A DNA stretch of 58,195 nucleotides from positions 1-58,195 of the forward strand of contig SIAJ01000027.1 in the NCBI GenBank assembly GCA_009691845.1. The letters are read 5' to 3'. The position numbers and the translations under genes were made by a program. The notes below the pieces were generated by a model that did not search any database, was not told where the DNA came from, and saw only the letters and a list, made by a program, of their open reading frames with translations. Each line of letters opens with the position of its first letter. Position 1 is the first letter of the stretch. This document shows, piece by piece, positions 45,843 to 53,923 of the stretch. Origin of the DNA: Gemmataceae bacterium. Lineage in GTDB: Bacteria; Planctomycetota; Planctomycetia; Gemmatales; Gemmataceae.

Positions 45843-46399
45843 CGCTCGCCAGTGGCTCACACGGTCGCCGCTATTTGCTCGAACGGGCAGGCTACGCATT
45901 CGATGTCAAACCTTCGAACGTGCCCGAGCCGACCGAGGCCGTGAATGGCAACATTCGCGAGTACGTCATGCACGTGGCCTGGACCAAGGCCGCCGCGATT
46001 GGCCCGACTGTTCCAGATGGCATCGTGCTCGCCGCCGATTCCGTCGGCTGGATCGATGGCCATGTGATCGGCAAGCCGGAGGACGAGGCCGACGCTCGAA
46101 GAATTCTGCAAACGCTCTCGGGCCGCGTTCACGAACTTTGGACCGGCGTCTGCCTTTGGCGGGCTTCCGATAGCTGGCAACTGCAATGGCAAGAAGTCAG
46201 CCACGTGCGGATGAAGGAACTCGCATCAGCCGAGATTGATGCGTATCTAAAAACCCGCAAGTGGGAAGGCTGCTCCGGTGCCTACGCGATTCAGGAAGAT
46301 GGCGATCCGTATCTGACCGTCGTCGAGGGTTCGGTCACAAACGTGATCGGCCTGCCGATGGAAAGTTTGGCCCGAGCATTCGAGTACCTTTCGAAATGA
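45815..46399 (+). CDS. maf: Maf-like nucleoside triphosphate pyrophosphatase
   Basis: 194 residues from the ATG at 45815 (MGIQLPFRLTLASGSHGRRY). Family blocks: LTLASGSHGRRYLLE (the S-x-x-R phosphate loop), the DE/Ser region VLAADSVGWIDG (Asp of the catalytic A-D-[ST] motif), GKPEDEADARRIL and KWEGCSGAYAIQEDG. It hydrolyses non-canonical NTPs such as dTTP/UTP or modified pyrimidines to NMP and PPi. The start overlaps the heptosyltransferase end by 28 bases and the stop overlaps surE (ATGA). Confidence 0.88.
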   Translation: MGIQLPFRLTLASGSHGRRYLLERAGYAFDVKPSNVPEPTEAVNGNIREYVMHVAWTKAAAIGPTVPDGIVLAADSVGWIDGHVIGKPEDEADARRILQTLSGRVHELWTGVCLWRASDSWQLQWQEVSHVRMKELASAEIDAYLKTRKWEGCSGAYAIQEDGDPYLTVVEGSVTNVIGLPMESLARAFEYLSK

Positions 46400-47085
46400 A
46401 ACTCCTCCTGACCAACGACGACGGAATTGATGCCGAGGGCTTGCAGGCCTTGCACAAAGCCGCATTGCCATTCGGCGAGATCATCGTCGCCGCCCCCGCC
46501 GATCATCAATCGGGTTGCAGCCACACGGCCACGACCGGCGGCCGAGGCATCCGCATCGAAGAGCGAAGCCCGGATCGTTTCGCCATCCACGGCACGCCTG
46601 CCGATTGCACCCGTGTTGGCTTGCTCAACTTGGCCCCAAAAGCAGACTGGGTTCTCTCAGGAGTGAACCACGGCGGGAATCTCGGGGCCGACGTCTATTA
46701 TTCCGGCACCGTGGCCGCCGTTCGCGAGGCCGTTCTTCACGGCTGGCCAGGTATTGCCGTCTCGCATTACAAAAAGAAGGAACTGCTCTACGATTGGGAA
46801 CGCATCTCGCTGTGGACCAATCGCGTGCTCGGCGAACTGTTGGCGCGGGACAACGAGCCGGGAACATTCTGGAACGTGAATCTGCCCCATCTCACTCCGG
46901 ATGATCCCGATCCGGAAATCGTTTACTGCAAACTTGACCCACACCCGTTGCCGCTGAGCTATCGTCACGAAGAAGGCCTGCATTACTACAACGGGGACTA
47001 TCACAATCGGCAACGAACAGCAGGCCGCGATGTGGATGTTTGCTTCGAGGGACGGATCGCGGTTACGAAGATTCGACTGCTCTAA
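46396..47085 (+). CDS. surE: 5'/3'-nucleotidase SurE
   Basis: 229 residues from the ATG at 46396, overlapping the maf stop by four bases. Metal ligands Asp8 and Asp9 (LLTNDDGIDAEGL), the Ser/Asn loop PADHQSGCSH near 40, and GVNHGGNLGADVYYSGTVAAVREA near 95-115 are complete. It dephosphorylates nucleoside 5'- and 3'-monophosphates in stationary phase. The stop overlaps the stop of the opposite-strand DUF1501 gene, leaving no terminator space. Confidence 0.93.
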   Translation: MKLLLTNDDGIDAEGLQALHKAALPFGEIIVAAPADHQSGCSHTATTGGRGIRIEERSPDRFAIHGTPADCTRVGLLNLAPKADWVLSGVNHGGNLGADVYYSGTVAAVREAVLHGWPGIAVSHYKKKELLYDWERISLWTNRVLGELLARDNEPGTFWNVNLPHLTPDDPDPEIVYCKLDPHPLPLSYRHEEGLHYYNGDYHNRQRTAGRDVDVCFEGRIAVTKIRLL

Positions 47086-48452
47086 GCCAAAATTTCCTTC
47101 GTCACCACTCCCTCAACATCCGTCAACCGGAAATCACGGCCACTGTAACGATACGTCAACTTCTCATGATCGATGCCCATGAGGTGCAGCATCGTCGCGT
47201 GCAAATCGTGAACGTGCATCTTCTTTTCGGCCGCCGCAAAGCCGAATTCGTCGCTGCTCCCGTGGATCATGCCGCCCTTCACGCCGCCGCCTGCGAGCCA
47301 GACGCTGAAGCCGTGGTTGTTGTGGTCGCGGCCCTTGGCCCCTTCGCTCGTCGGCGTGCGGCCAAATTCGCCGCCCCAAAGAATGAGCGTTTCGTCGAGC
47401 AAGCCACGGGCTTTCAAATCCTTGATCAAAGCCGCGATCGGCTGATCGACTTGCTTCGCCTTGGCTGCGTGATCCTTGATGTCGCCGTGATCGTCCCACG
47501 GCTGGCCGCCGCCAGTGAAGATCTGCACCATCCGTGTGCCACGCTCGACGAGCCTGCGGGCTGCAAGACAGGCCTCGGCAAACTGGCCCTTGCCATACAT
47601 ATCGCGCGTCACTTGCGACTCTTTTGTCATGTCAAAGACGTCTTGTCCCTCGAACTGCATCCGGAAAGCCATCTCCATCGACTGGATTCGGGTTTCCAGT
47701 GCTGAGTCGCCTTGTCGCTTCGCGAGGTGGGCCTCGTTTATCGCCTTCAGAAGATCGAGTTGTTCCCGTTGCGCTTCCCGCGACAGATTCGAGTTCGAAA
47801 GATGTGCGATGACCGACTTCGGGTCCATCTTCGAATTGTTGATGTGTGTGCCCTGATAGATCCCAGGTAGAAAACTGCTACTCCAGAGTTGCGGGCCGAC
47901 GACCGGCTTGCCGGGGCACATGACCACGAAGCCGGGCAGGTTCTGATTCTCCGCACCCAGGCCATAGAGCAACCACGATCCCATCGACGGCCGTACCGGC
48001 TGCATGTCGCCGCAGGTCATCATGAGCAGCGAAGGCTCGTGATTCGGCACATTCGTGTACATCGAGCGGATGACGCACAAATCGTCGGCACATTCGCCGA
48101 CTTTTGGGAACAATTCCGAGACGTCGATCCCGGCCTTGCCGTACTTCTTGAACGCGAACGGCGACTGCATCAGGTTGCCGGTGCGGCGTTCCGTCTTGAT
48201 CTCGCTGGCCGGCATCTTTTGGCCGTTGTACTTCGCGAGTGAAGGCTTCGGGTCGAACGTATCAACTTGGCTCGGTCCGCCGTTCATGAACACGTGGATA
48301 ATGTGCTTCGCCTTGGGAGCGAAGTGCGGCTTCTTGGGCGCAAGCGGATTCGCGGCCAGCAAACCTTGCTGATCGAGAACGGAAGCCAGGCCCAGGGTGC
48401 CCAGTCCGGTGCCCACACGGGCTAGCAATTGTCGGCGAGAAAGAGCAATCAT
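47082..48452 (-). CDS. DUF1501 protein with Tat signal, partner of PSD1
   Basis: 456 residues from the ATG at 48452 (MIALSRRQLLARVGTGLGTL), with the twin-arginine motif LSRRQLL. Motifs: IIHVFMNGGPSQVDTFDPKP, DLCVIRSMYTNVPNHEPS, LVERGTRMVQIFTGGGQPWD, LILWGGEFGRTPTSEGAKGRD and ATMLHLMGIDHEKLTYRYSG. It lies 107 bases downstream of a PSD1 gene on the same strand, reproducing the pair at 28664-32487. The stop codon overlaps surE on the other strand. Confidence 0.92.
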   Translation of the reverse strand: MIALSRRQLLARVGTGLGTLGLASVLDQQGLLAANPLAPKKPHFAPKAKHIIHVFMNGGPSQVDTFDPKPSLAKYNGQKMPASEIKTERRTGNLMQSPFAFKKYGKAGIDVSELFPKVGECADDLCVIRSMYTNVPNHEPSLLMMTCGDMQPVRPSMGSWLLYGLGAENQNLPGFVVMCPGKPVVGPQLWSSSFLPGIYQGTHINNSKMDPKSVIAHLSNSNLSREAQREQLDLLKAINEAHLAKRQGDSALETRIQSMEMAFRMQFEGQDVFDMTKESQVTRDMYGKGQFAEACLAARRLVERGTRMVQIFTGGGQPWDDHGDIKDHAAKAKQVDQPIAALIKDLKARGLLDETLILWGGEFGRTPTSEGAKGRDHNNHGFSVWLAGGGVKGGMIHGSSDEFGFAAAEKKMHVHDLHATMLHLMGIDHEKLTYRYSGRDFRLTDVEGVVTKEILA

Positions 48453-48559
48453 GTAACGCGATCCCGGTAGAGGGATGGTAAAGGTAGGTAGAAGTAGTTT
48501 AGCAGCCGCAGGCTTGGAGGCACAGGCAATTTCACGCGGCCCAGGCCTGGGCTGAAACA

Positions 48560-51076
48560 TTACTCCCGCGTAATGAACTCATCCAGGTTCAACAGTACGC
48601 GTGCCAGCATCACCCACGCGGCCTGGTTCGGGGCTTCCGGTGAGAGTTTCTTGGCCTCTTCGGGTTTCGACTTCAGATCTGATTGTTGTTGAGCGAAGAA
48701 CGTCTGGAGCCTGGCCAGTTCGCGGCTGCTGGGCTCGCGGGATAGACAAACTTGAAACGCGTGCTTGAGTCTGTCCACATCGCTTCCGGTCGATTCGCGG
48801 GTGATTCTTGTTGCTAAACCCTGGGCGTATTCGTAGAAGCCGGAGTCGTTCAGCAGCGTCAGTGCTTGCAGCGGTGTGTTGGAGCGATTGCGTCTTGTAC
48901 ACGAGGTCGAAGCGTCCGGGGCATCGAAGATGACGAGTTGCGGGTGCGGGGCAGATCGCCAGAAGTAGGTGTACATGCCACGGCGATAGCGGTCTTCGCC
49001 GGCACTCGCCTTCCAGGCTTTATCGATCTGCGTGAAGCGATAGACGCCATCGGGCTGGGGCGGGAAGACGCTCGGGCCGCCGACTTTCGACGAAAGCAGT
49101 CCGCTGGCCGCGAGGGAGACATCGCGAACGACTTCCGCATTCACCCGAATCCGCGATTGACGGGCCAGCACGCGATTGCGGGCGTCGAGCCGATCGAGTT
49201 CGGGTCGGGCCTTCGACGACTGACGATAGGTGGCCGAGTTGACGATCAGCCGATGGATGGCCTTGATCGACCAACCGCTGGCGACGAATTCGGAGGCGAG
49301 CCAGTCGAGCAGCTCAGGATGCGAAGGGGGCGTTCCCTGCGTGCCAAAATCGTTTTCGGTTTCGACGATGCCGATGCCGAAATATTGCCCCCACCAGCGA
49401 TTGACGGCAACTCGCGCTGTCAACGGATTCGCAGGATCCACGAGCCACTGGGCCAAATCCAGCCGGTTCCGAGCCGCTTGCGGCGTAGCCGGCAGTGAGG
49501 CGGGGAACCCAGGAGTCACCTTCACCCCCTTGCGGGTAAAGTCCCCCGCAATCATGAGGTGCGTGTCACGCGGAGTCTTGCGTTCGCGAACCACCATGGT
49601 CGTGATGGCGTTGGGCTCTTTCTTTTTCAGCGTCTCGCGGGCCTGAACCAGTTCGTTGCGCACGCTCAGCACGTGAGCGTTCCACACGGCCGCCAGCGGA
49701 TTCGCCAGTCCACCGAGCGCGTGGCGCGTCAAATCGTTGTTGCGATAGGCCGTGTCGAGAGCCTGTTTCTGCTTCGCACTTCGCCCGTTGGGAGCGACCA
49801 GCATTATGGCCGCGATGTCTTTAGGAACCTTGAGGCGGCTCTCCTCGGTGAGTGCGCGTTCCCATTTCTCGATCGCGTCCGGATCGGTCGGGTCGAGCGT
49901 CTTCAGTTGTTTTTCCACGGCCGCGAGAGCTGCGCGGACCTGGGTTCGGCGGGCCTCGTCGGCAGGCGACAGGATCTCGAAGTTCGGTTCATCGCTGTTG
50001 TTCAAGAACGCGAAGAACTGGTAATACTCACGCTGGGTGATCGGGTCGAACTTGTGATCGTGGCACTGGGCACAGCCGATCGTCAAGCCGAGCCAAACGG
50101 TGCTGGTGGTGCTCACGCGATCGACGACCGACTCGACGCGGAATTGTTCGAGATCGATGCCCCCCTCCTGATTGATCGTCGTATTGCGGTGGAAGCCTGT
50201 GGCGATGAGTTGCTCGGTTGTAGGCTTCGGCAGCAGATCGCCTGCCAACTGCTGAATCGTGAACTGGTCGAACGGCAGGTCGTTGTTGAAGGCGTTGATG
50301 ACCCAGTCGCGGTACTTCCATATCGAACGCGGGGCGTCGATGCTGAAGCCGTTGGAGTCCGCGTAACGGGCCCCATCGAGCCATTGTCGAGCCTGATGCT
50401 CGCCAAAGTGTGGCGACTTCAGCAGCCGTTCGACGAGATCCTCGTAAGCCCGCGGCGACTTGTCGGCGAGAAACGCGGCCACTTCGTTCGGCGTCGGTGG
50501 CAGGCCGAGCAGGTCGAGCGACAAGCGGCGAATTAGCGTGATCTTGTCGGCTTCCGGCGAAGGAACGATGCCGTCCTTCTCGAGCCGAGCGAGGATGAAG
50601 TTGTCGATGGCATTACGTCGGAAGACCTGGTTCTTGGTGACCGGCAACGGCTGTCGCTTCACCGGCTGAAACGACCAGTGCGTGGACGCAACCGAAGCGC
50701 CGGAGGCCGCTTCTTCTTTCGGTGGTCCAGTCGCCCCATCATCGATCCAGCGTTTGAGAATCGCGATTTGCTCGGGGGGCACGACGCCTTTCGGCGGCAT
50801 CTTGGCGACATCGGGCTTCGAGCCTGCCAGTGCGTGGATCATCAGGCTCTCGCCGGTTTTCTTCGGCACGATCGCTGGTCCGGAGTTTCCTCCCTGCTTG
50901 ATCCGCGCGTAAAGATCGAGACGCAGGTCGGATTTCTGCAACTTTGGTCCGTGACACGAGACGCAATGGGCCGCAAAGATTGGCTTCACATCACGCAGGT
51001 AGTCCACAGGCTCGGCCGCAAACGCAGGAGAGGCAAGCAGAATGGCCGTCAGCCAGATATAGTGAGGGTTGTGCAT
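48560..51076 (-). CDS. PSD1-family planctomycete cytochrome (PSCyt1-DUF1549-DUF1553)
   Basis: 838 residues from the ATG at 51076 (MHNPHYIWLTAILLASPAFA); a start 15 bases upstream would add five residues. Heme motif CVSCH near residue 39, KMPPKGVVPPEQIAILKRWI, then DUF1549 (LIRRLSLDLLGLPPTPNE, HFGEHQARQWLDGARYAD, CAQCH near 355) and DUF1553 (LTARVAVNRWWGQYFGIGIV, SSKVGGPSVFPPQPDGVY, IFDAPDASTSCTRRNRSNTP). DUF1501 follows. It differs from the 28664 copy by the DUF1553 ending SCTRRNRSNTPLQALTLLN, so the two belong to distinct subfamilies. Confidence 0.93.
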   Translation of the reverse strand: MHNPHYIWLTAILLASPAFAAEPVDYLRDVKPIFAAHCVSCHGPKLQKSDLRLDLYARIKQGGNSGPAIVPKKTGESLMIHALAGSKPDVAKMPPKGVVPPEQIAILKRWIDDGATGPPKEEAASGASVASTHWSFQPVKRQPLPVTKNQVFRRNAIDNFILARLEKDGIVPSPEADKITLIRRLSLDLLGLPPTPNEVAAFLADKSPRAYEDLVERLLKSPHFGEHQARQWLDGARYADSNGFSIDAPRSIWKYRDWVINAFNNDLPFDQFTIQQLAGDLLPKPTTEQLIATGFHRNTTINQEGGIDLEQFRVESVVDRVSTTSTVWLGLTIGCAQCHDHKFDPITQREYYQFFAFLNNSDEPNFEILSPADEARRTQVRAALAAVEKQLKTLDPTDPDAIEKWERALTEESRLKVPKDIAAIMLVAPNGRSAKQKQALDTAYRNNDLTRHALGGLANPLAAVWNAHVLSVRNELVQARETLKKKEPNAITTMVVRERKTPRDTHLMIAGDFTRKGVKVTPGFPASLPATPQAARNRLDLAQWLVDPANPLTARVAVNRWWGQYFGIGIVETENDFGTQGTPPSHPELLDWLASEFVASGWSIKAIHRLIVNSATYRQSSKARPELDRLDARNRVLARQSRIRVNAEVVRDVSLAASGLLSSKVGGPSVFPPQPDGVYRFTQIDKAWKASAGEDRYRRGMYTYFWRSAPHPQLVIFDAPDASTSCTRRNRSNTPLQALTLLNDSGFYEYAQGLATRITRESTGSDVDRLKHAFQVCLSREPSSRELARLQTFFAQQQSDLKSKPEEAKKLSPEAPNQAAWVMLARVLLNLDEFITRE

Positions 51077-51162
51077 TGTGTAGGTCGGCACGTGGTAAGC
51101 AGGCGGGTCTAAAGACAGGATACACAGTTGCCCGGTAGAAACTCAACCGGTTTCTTGAGTAG

Positions 51163-52383
51163 ATGGGCAAACTTTCAGGGGCCTTTGACTTGGCCGCATC
51201 GTCCGAAGAACAGGTTCTCTCGGCTCGCTGGGTGTTTTCGGCGACCGATGTGCCGCTTTCTCGCGGCACGGTCACGGTACGCGGCGATCGGATCGTCTCG
51301 GTCGATCCGGAAGGCATGCGGACGGCGGATATTGATTTCGGCAACGCGGCCATCATCCCCGGTCTCGTGAACGCCCATACGCATCTCGATCTTTGCGGCA
51401 TGGTCGGAGCCGTGCCGCCTGGGCCGGATTTCGTGGGCTGGCTGCGACACGTTGTTGCCCATCGCCATACTCGACGGGCGGAACAAACCGCTTTGGACAT
51501 TCGAACGGGTTTGCAAGAAAGCCTTCGTTTCGGTACCACACTGATCGGCGATATCGCGTCCGGTGGAATGTCGTGGGCCGCTTTAGCGTCTTCCCCAATC
51601 TGGGCCGTCTGTTTCCGCGAAGTGCTCGGATTGCCGAGCGGCCGTGTGAATGCCTCCTGGACCGATCTGGGCAACTGGGTGAATGAGCATCCGGATACGC
51701 CGACCTGCCGGGCGGGGGTCAGCCCGCATTCGCCGTACAGTGTGCATCGAGCGTTGATCGAGGCGGCGGCCCGGCTGTGGCCGGTCTGCATTCATCTGGC
51801 TGAATCGCCTGCAGAACTGGAATTGCTCGAATCGAAAACCGGTCCGTTCGTGCCGTTTCTGAAAGAGTTGGGCGTTTGGGACCCAGCGGGCTTGGCCCCG
51901 TCGGTCGATTGGGTGGCGTGGAAGGCGTCCCGAGCCCCGACCGCGTTGCTCGCCCACGGCAATTATCTTTCGCCGCAGGCGCGGATTTACTCGAACTCGA
52001 CCGTCGTGTACTGCCCACGTACCCATGCCGCGTTTGGCCATCCAGAACACCCCTGGCGGGAGCTGCAGGCTCGCGGCGTGCGCATTGCCCTCGGCACGGA
52101 CGCGCTGGCCTCGAATCCGGATCTCGACATTTTGGCGGAAGCAAGGTTCCTCCACGCGGAGATGCCGGAACTTCCGGGCCAGGACCTACTAAGAATGGCC
52201 ACGATCAACGGAGCGGAATCGCTCGGCTTTGGTGATCGGACGGGCAGCCTAACGCCGGGTAAATCGGCGGACCTCGTGGTGGTGCCGATTCCGGAAGTCG
52301 AGCAGGCCGATCCGCACAGGCTGCTCTTTTCAGATTCTCAAGTCGGACCGCGTCGAACCATGTGGCGTGGGACGTGGCGTTAG
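51163..52383 (+). CDS. Amidohydrolase, nucleoside/aminofutalosine-deaminase-like
   Basis: 406 residues. Metal site motifs of the TRZ/ATZ-type amidohydrolases: NAHTHLDL (residue near 68), SPHSPYS, HLAES (near 210), LAHGNY and GTDALASNP (near 310). N-terminal and C-terminal strands form the usual flanking beta-sandwich. The pattern HTHLDL...PPGPDFVGWLRHVVAHR resembles aminodeoxyfutalosine deaminases of the futalosine menaquinone pathway, but guanine- or methylthioadenosine deaminases cannot be excluded. No mqn genes are in the window. No Shine-Dalgarno is visible. Confidence 0.8.
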   Translation: MGKLSGAFDLAASSEEQVLSARWVFSATDVPLSRGTVTVRGDRIVSVDPEGMRTADIDFGNAAIIPGLVNAHTHLDLCGMVGAVPPGPDFVGWLRHVVAHRHTRRAEQTALDIRTGLQESLRFGTTLIGDIASGGMSWAALASSPIWAVCFREVLGLPSGRVNASWTDLGNWVNEHPDTPTCRAGVSPHSPYSVHRALIEAAARLWPVCIHLAESPAELELLESKTGPFVPFLKELGVWDPAGLAPSVDWVAWKASRAPTALLAHGNYLSPQARIYSNSTVVYCPRTHAAFGHPEHPWRELQARGVRIALGTDALASNPDLDILAEARFLHAEMPELPGQDLLRMATINGAESLGFGDRTGSLTPGKSADLVVVPIPEVEQADPHRLLFSDSQVGPRRTMWRGTWR

Positions 52384-52453
52384 TTGGCAAGCCCGAAATC
52401 ATCCGGCCAAGCCCCGGGGCGTGTGGGCACGTGAATTTCTGCTCAGAATTTTC

Positions 52454-52481
52454 TTGACACTCTCGAGAGAGCGAGTACCAT
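52454..52481 (+). promoter_or_regulatory. Candidate sigma-70 promoter for the redox module
   Basis: A perfect -35 TTGACA at 52454-52459 is separated by 16 bases from TACCAT at 52476-52481 (four of six to TATAAT). Transcription would start near 52488, 45 bases before the ATG at 52533. Confidence 0.5.
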
Positions 52482-52545
52482 CACTTTCACGTCCGTTTCG
52501 ACTGCACCACTTTTATCGTGTGTAAGCAGACGATGCAAATTACCT

Positions 52546-52583
52546 CCCCGAGCCCCGAGCCCCGAGCCCCGAGCCCCGAGCCC
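52546..52583 (+). repeat. Tandem CCCCGAG heptamer, 5.4 copies
   Basis: Five perfect CCCCGAG units at 52546-52580 plus CCC. An ATG at 52533 opens a frame across the repeat that ends at TAG 52584. The MauE-like frame is open from 52526. Adding one unit (+7) would join that ATG to the MauE-like frame. Confidence 0.9.
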
Positions 52584-52600
52584 TAGGCCAGTTTTTCGCC

Positions 52601-53437
52601 TTGGGTGTCAGCACGTCAAGAGTTCGGTTCATAAAAGCGGCTTCTATCCTGTGTGGTCTTTTGCTCCTGGCTGCGGCAGGGCTTAAACTGTATGGACTCA
52701 ACTATTCTCCCTTCGCTCAGTATGGCCGGCTGCTCACGCCTACCGTGCAATCGTTCGCAGTGGTGTGGGAAGTTCTGCTCGGATGCTGGCTGATGAGTGG
52801 ATCGAGCCGCTTCTTATCGTGGCTCACCGCGTTGGTGACATTCACCGGTTTCGCAATCGTCAGCGGCTACCTCGGAATCATCGGCCAAGCGAGTTGTGGT
52901 TGTCTCGGAATGATCGAGGCGAGCCCCTGGGCGGCGTTTGGGATTGATCTGGGGGTACTCGTCTTGCTGTTCGTGGCACGACCGCAGTTCTCAAATTCAT
53001 CCCTTGGAGCTACCAGACTTAAGCACATATCCGCAGTCCTTGCGGGTTCAACCGCCATTCTTGCCTTGGCCGCCGTCATCGGCATCTCCCAATACGGATC
53101 GGTTGAGATCGCGTTAGCGCGTCTTAAGGGTGAAGCCCTGATTGCCCCGGCCTACGTCGATTTCGGCGACATCGCTCCCGAGCAGGAGGTCGAGCGAACG
53201 ATTCTGCTGACCAACGCCAGCGACCAAACTCTGCGCATCTTTGGGGGTACGGCCGATTGTTCGTGCATTGTTACCAAAGATCTTCCAATCGAGCTTGCCC
53301 CGAACGAGCAGCGTTCGATCGCGATCGGCCTCCGTGCGTCCCAGGCGGAAGGCATGTTCGCACGCAAGGTGTTCTTGCTGACCAGCGATGGCGGATTGAG
53401 GGGAGTACCAATCCGCATCGGCGGACGGGTGCGCTGA
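52601..53437 (+). CDS. MauE/DoxX-like membrane protein fused to a DUF1573 domain
   Basis: 278 residues if it begins at the TTG at 52601; no ATG or GTG lies in frame from 52526 on. Four hydrophobic helices (about 13-150) match the MauE/DoxX-like redox-associated fold, with a Cys pair at ASCGCLGM between helices. The C-terminal 100 residues form a DUF1573 Ig-like domain outside the membrane: APAYVDFGDIAPEQEVERTI, TNASDQTLRIFGGTADCSCI, and GVPIRIGG. The CSC motif is the metal or redox pair usual in DUF1573. MauE assists maturation of disulfide- or quinone-containing enzymes in methylamine utilisation; here the substrate is probably another secreted protein of the module. Start uncertain. Confidence 0.75.
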   Translation: MGVSTSRVRFIKAASILCGLLLLAAAGLKLYGLNYSPFAQYGRLLTPTVQSFAVVWEVLLGCWLMSGSSRFLSWLTALVTFTGFAIVSGYLGIIGQASCGCLGMIEASPWAAFGIDLGVLVLLFVARPQFSNSSLGATRLKHISAVLAGSTAILALAAVIGISQYGSVEIALARLKGEALIAPAYVDFGDIAPEQEVERTILLTNASDQTLRIFGGTADCSCIVTKDLPIELAPNEQRSIAIGLRASQAEGMFARKVFLLTSDGGLRGVPIRIGGRVR

Positions 53438-53498
53438 CCGAATTGTAGAAGGACCGCTTGACGCTATTTCTGCGCTTGAGCGAATTGGAAGCAACGCG

Positions 53499-53517
53499 GC
53501 CGGCGACGTTCGCCGGC
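53499..53517 (+). other. Perfect 8-bp stem-loop in the leader of the small Cys-rich gene
   Basis: GCCGGCGA, CGT, TCGCCGGC. No T-run follows, so it is more likely a processing or stability stem than a terminator. Confidence 0.5.
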
Positions 53518-53564
53518 GCGAAAGCGGTGAGTGGAACGGGTAAAAACCCAATCGGAGGCTTGTC

Positions 53565-53822
53565 ATGAAGAATCTCTGCTCGATCGGCGGCTACTTTTTT
53601 TCATCCCTTGCTCTTGCCCTCTTGATGGTCGGAGTGTTAGGAATGCCCAGCGATGTACTGGCCGATCCCGGTGATCCCGGCAGCATAAATAGCGGATTGT
53701 GTCCATACGGAGGTAGTCCGGCTCAACCGTGTTTGGATAATCGAGTTTGCTATAACGGACCAAATGTGGGTACATGTCTTCCGAATTCCTTCGGAACTGA
53801 TTGCACCTGCGTATCTGCATGA
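53565..53822 (+). CDS. Small secreted six-cysteine protein
   Basis: 85 residues, start ATG with GGAGG eight bases upstream. A signal peptide runs to about residue 33 (DVLADPGDP). The mature part of about 50 residues has six Cys (LCPYGG, QPCLDN, RVCYN, GTCLPN, DCTC), likely three disulfides, and reads like an EGF-like knot. I do not recognise the family. A disulfide-rich peptide next to a MauE-like membrane protein suggests it needs that protein for oxidative folding (inference). Confidence 0.7.
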   Translation: MKNLCSIGGYFFSSLALALLMVGVLGMPSDVLADPGDPGSINSGLCPYGGSPAQPCLDNRVCYNGPNVGTCLPNSFGTDCTCVSA

Positions 53823-53923
53823 GTGAGTTCTTGGTATCGCCCTCTACTCACTTTGAACGATCTGTTTCAGCAGAGCACTGATGTCGCGGTCGTCCGTACT
53901 GGGAGCGGACAAGGAGCCAATTT

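Noticed and set aside
52546..52583. CRISPR-like array
   Set aside because: The units are seven bases long with no spacers; it is a simple tandem repeat. No CRISPR array or cas gene is seen anywhere in the window.
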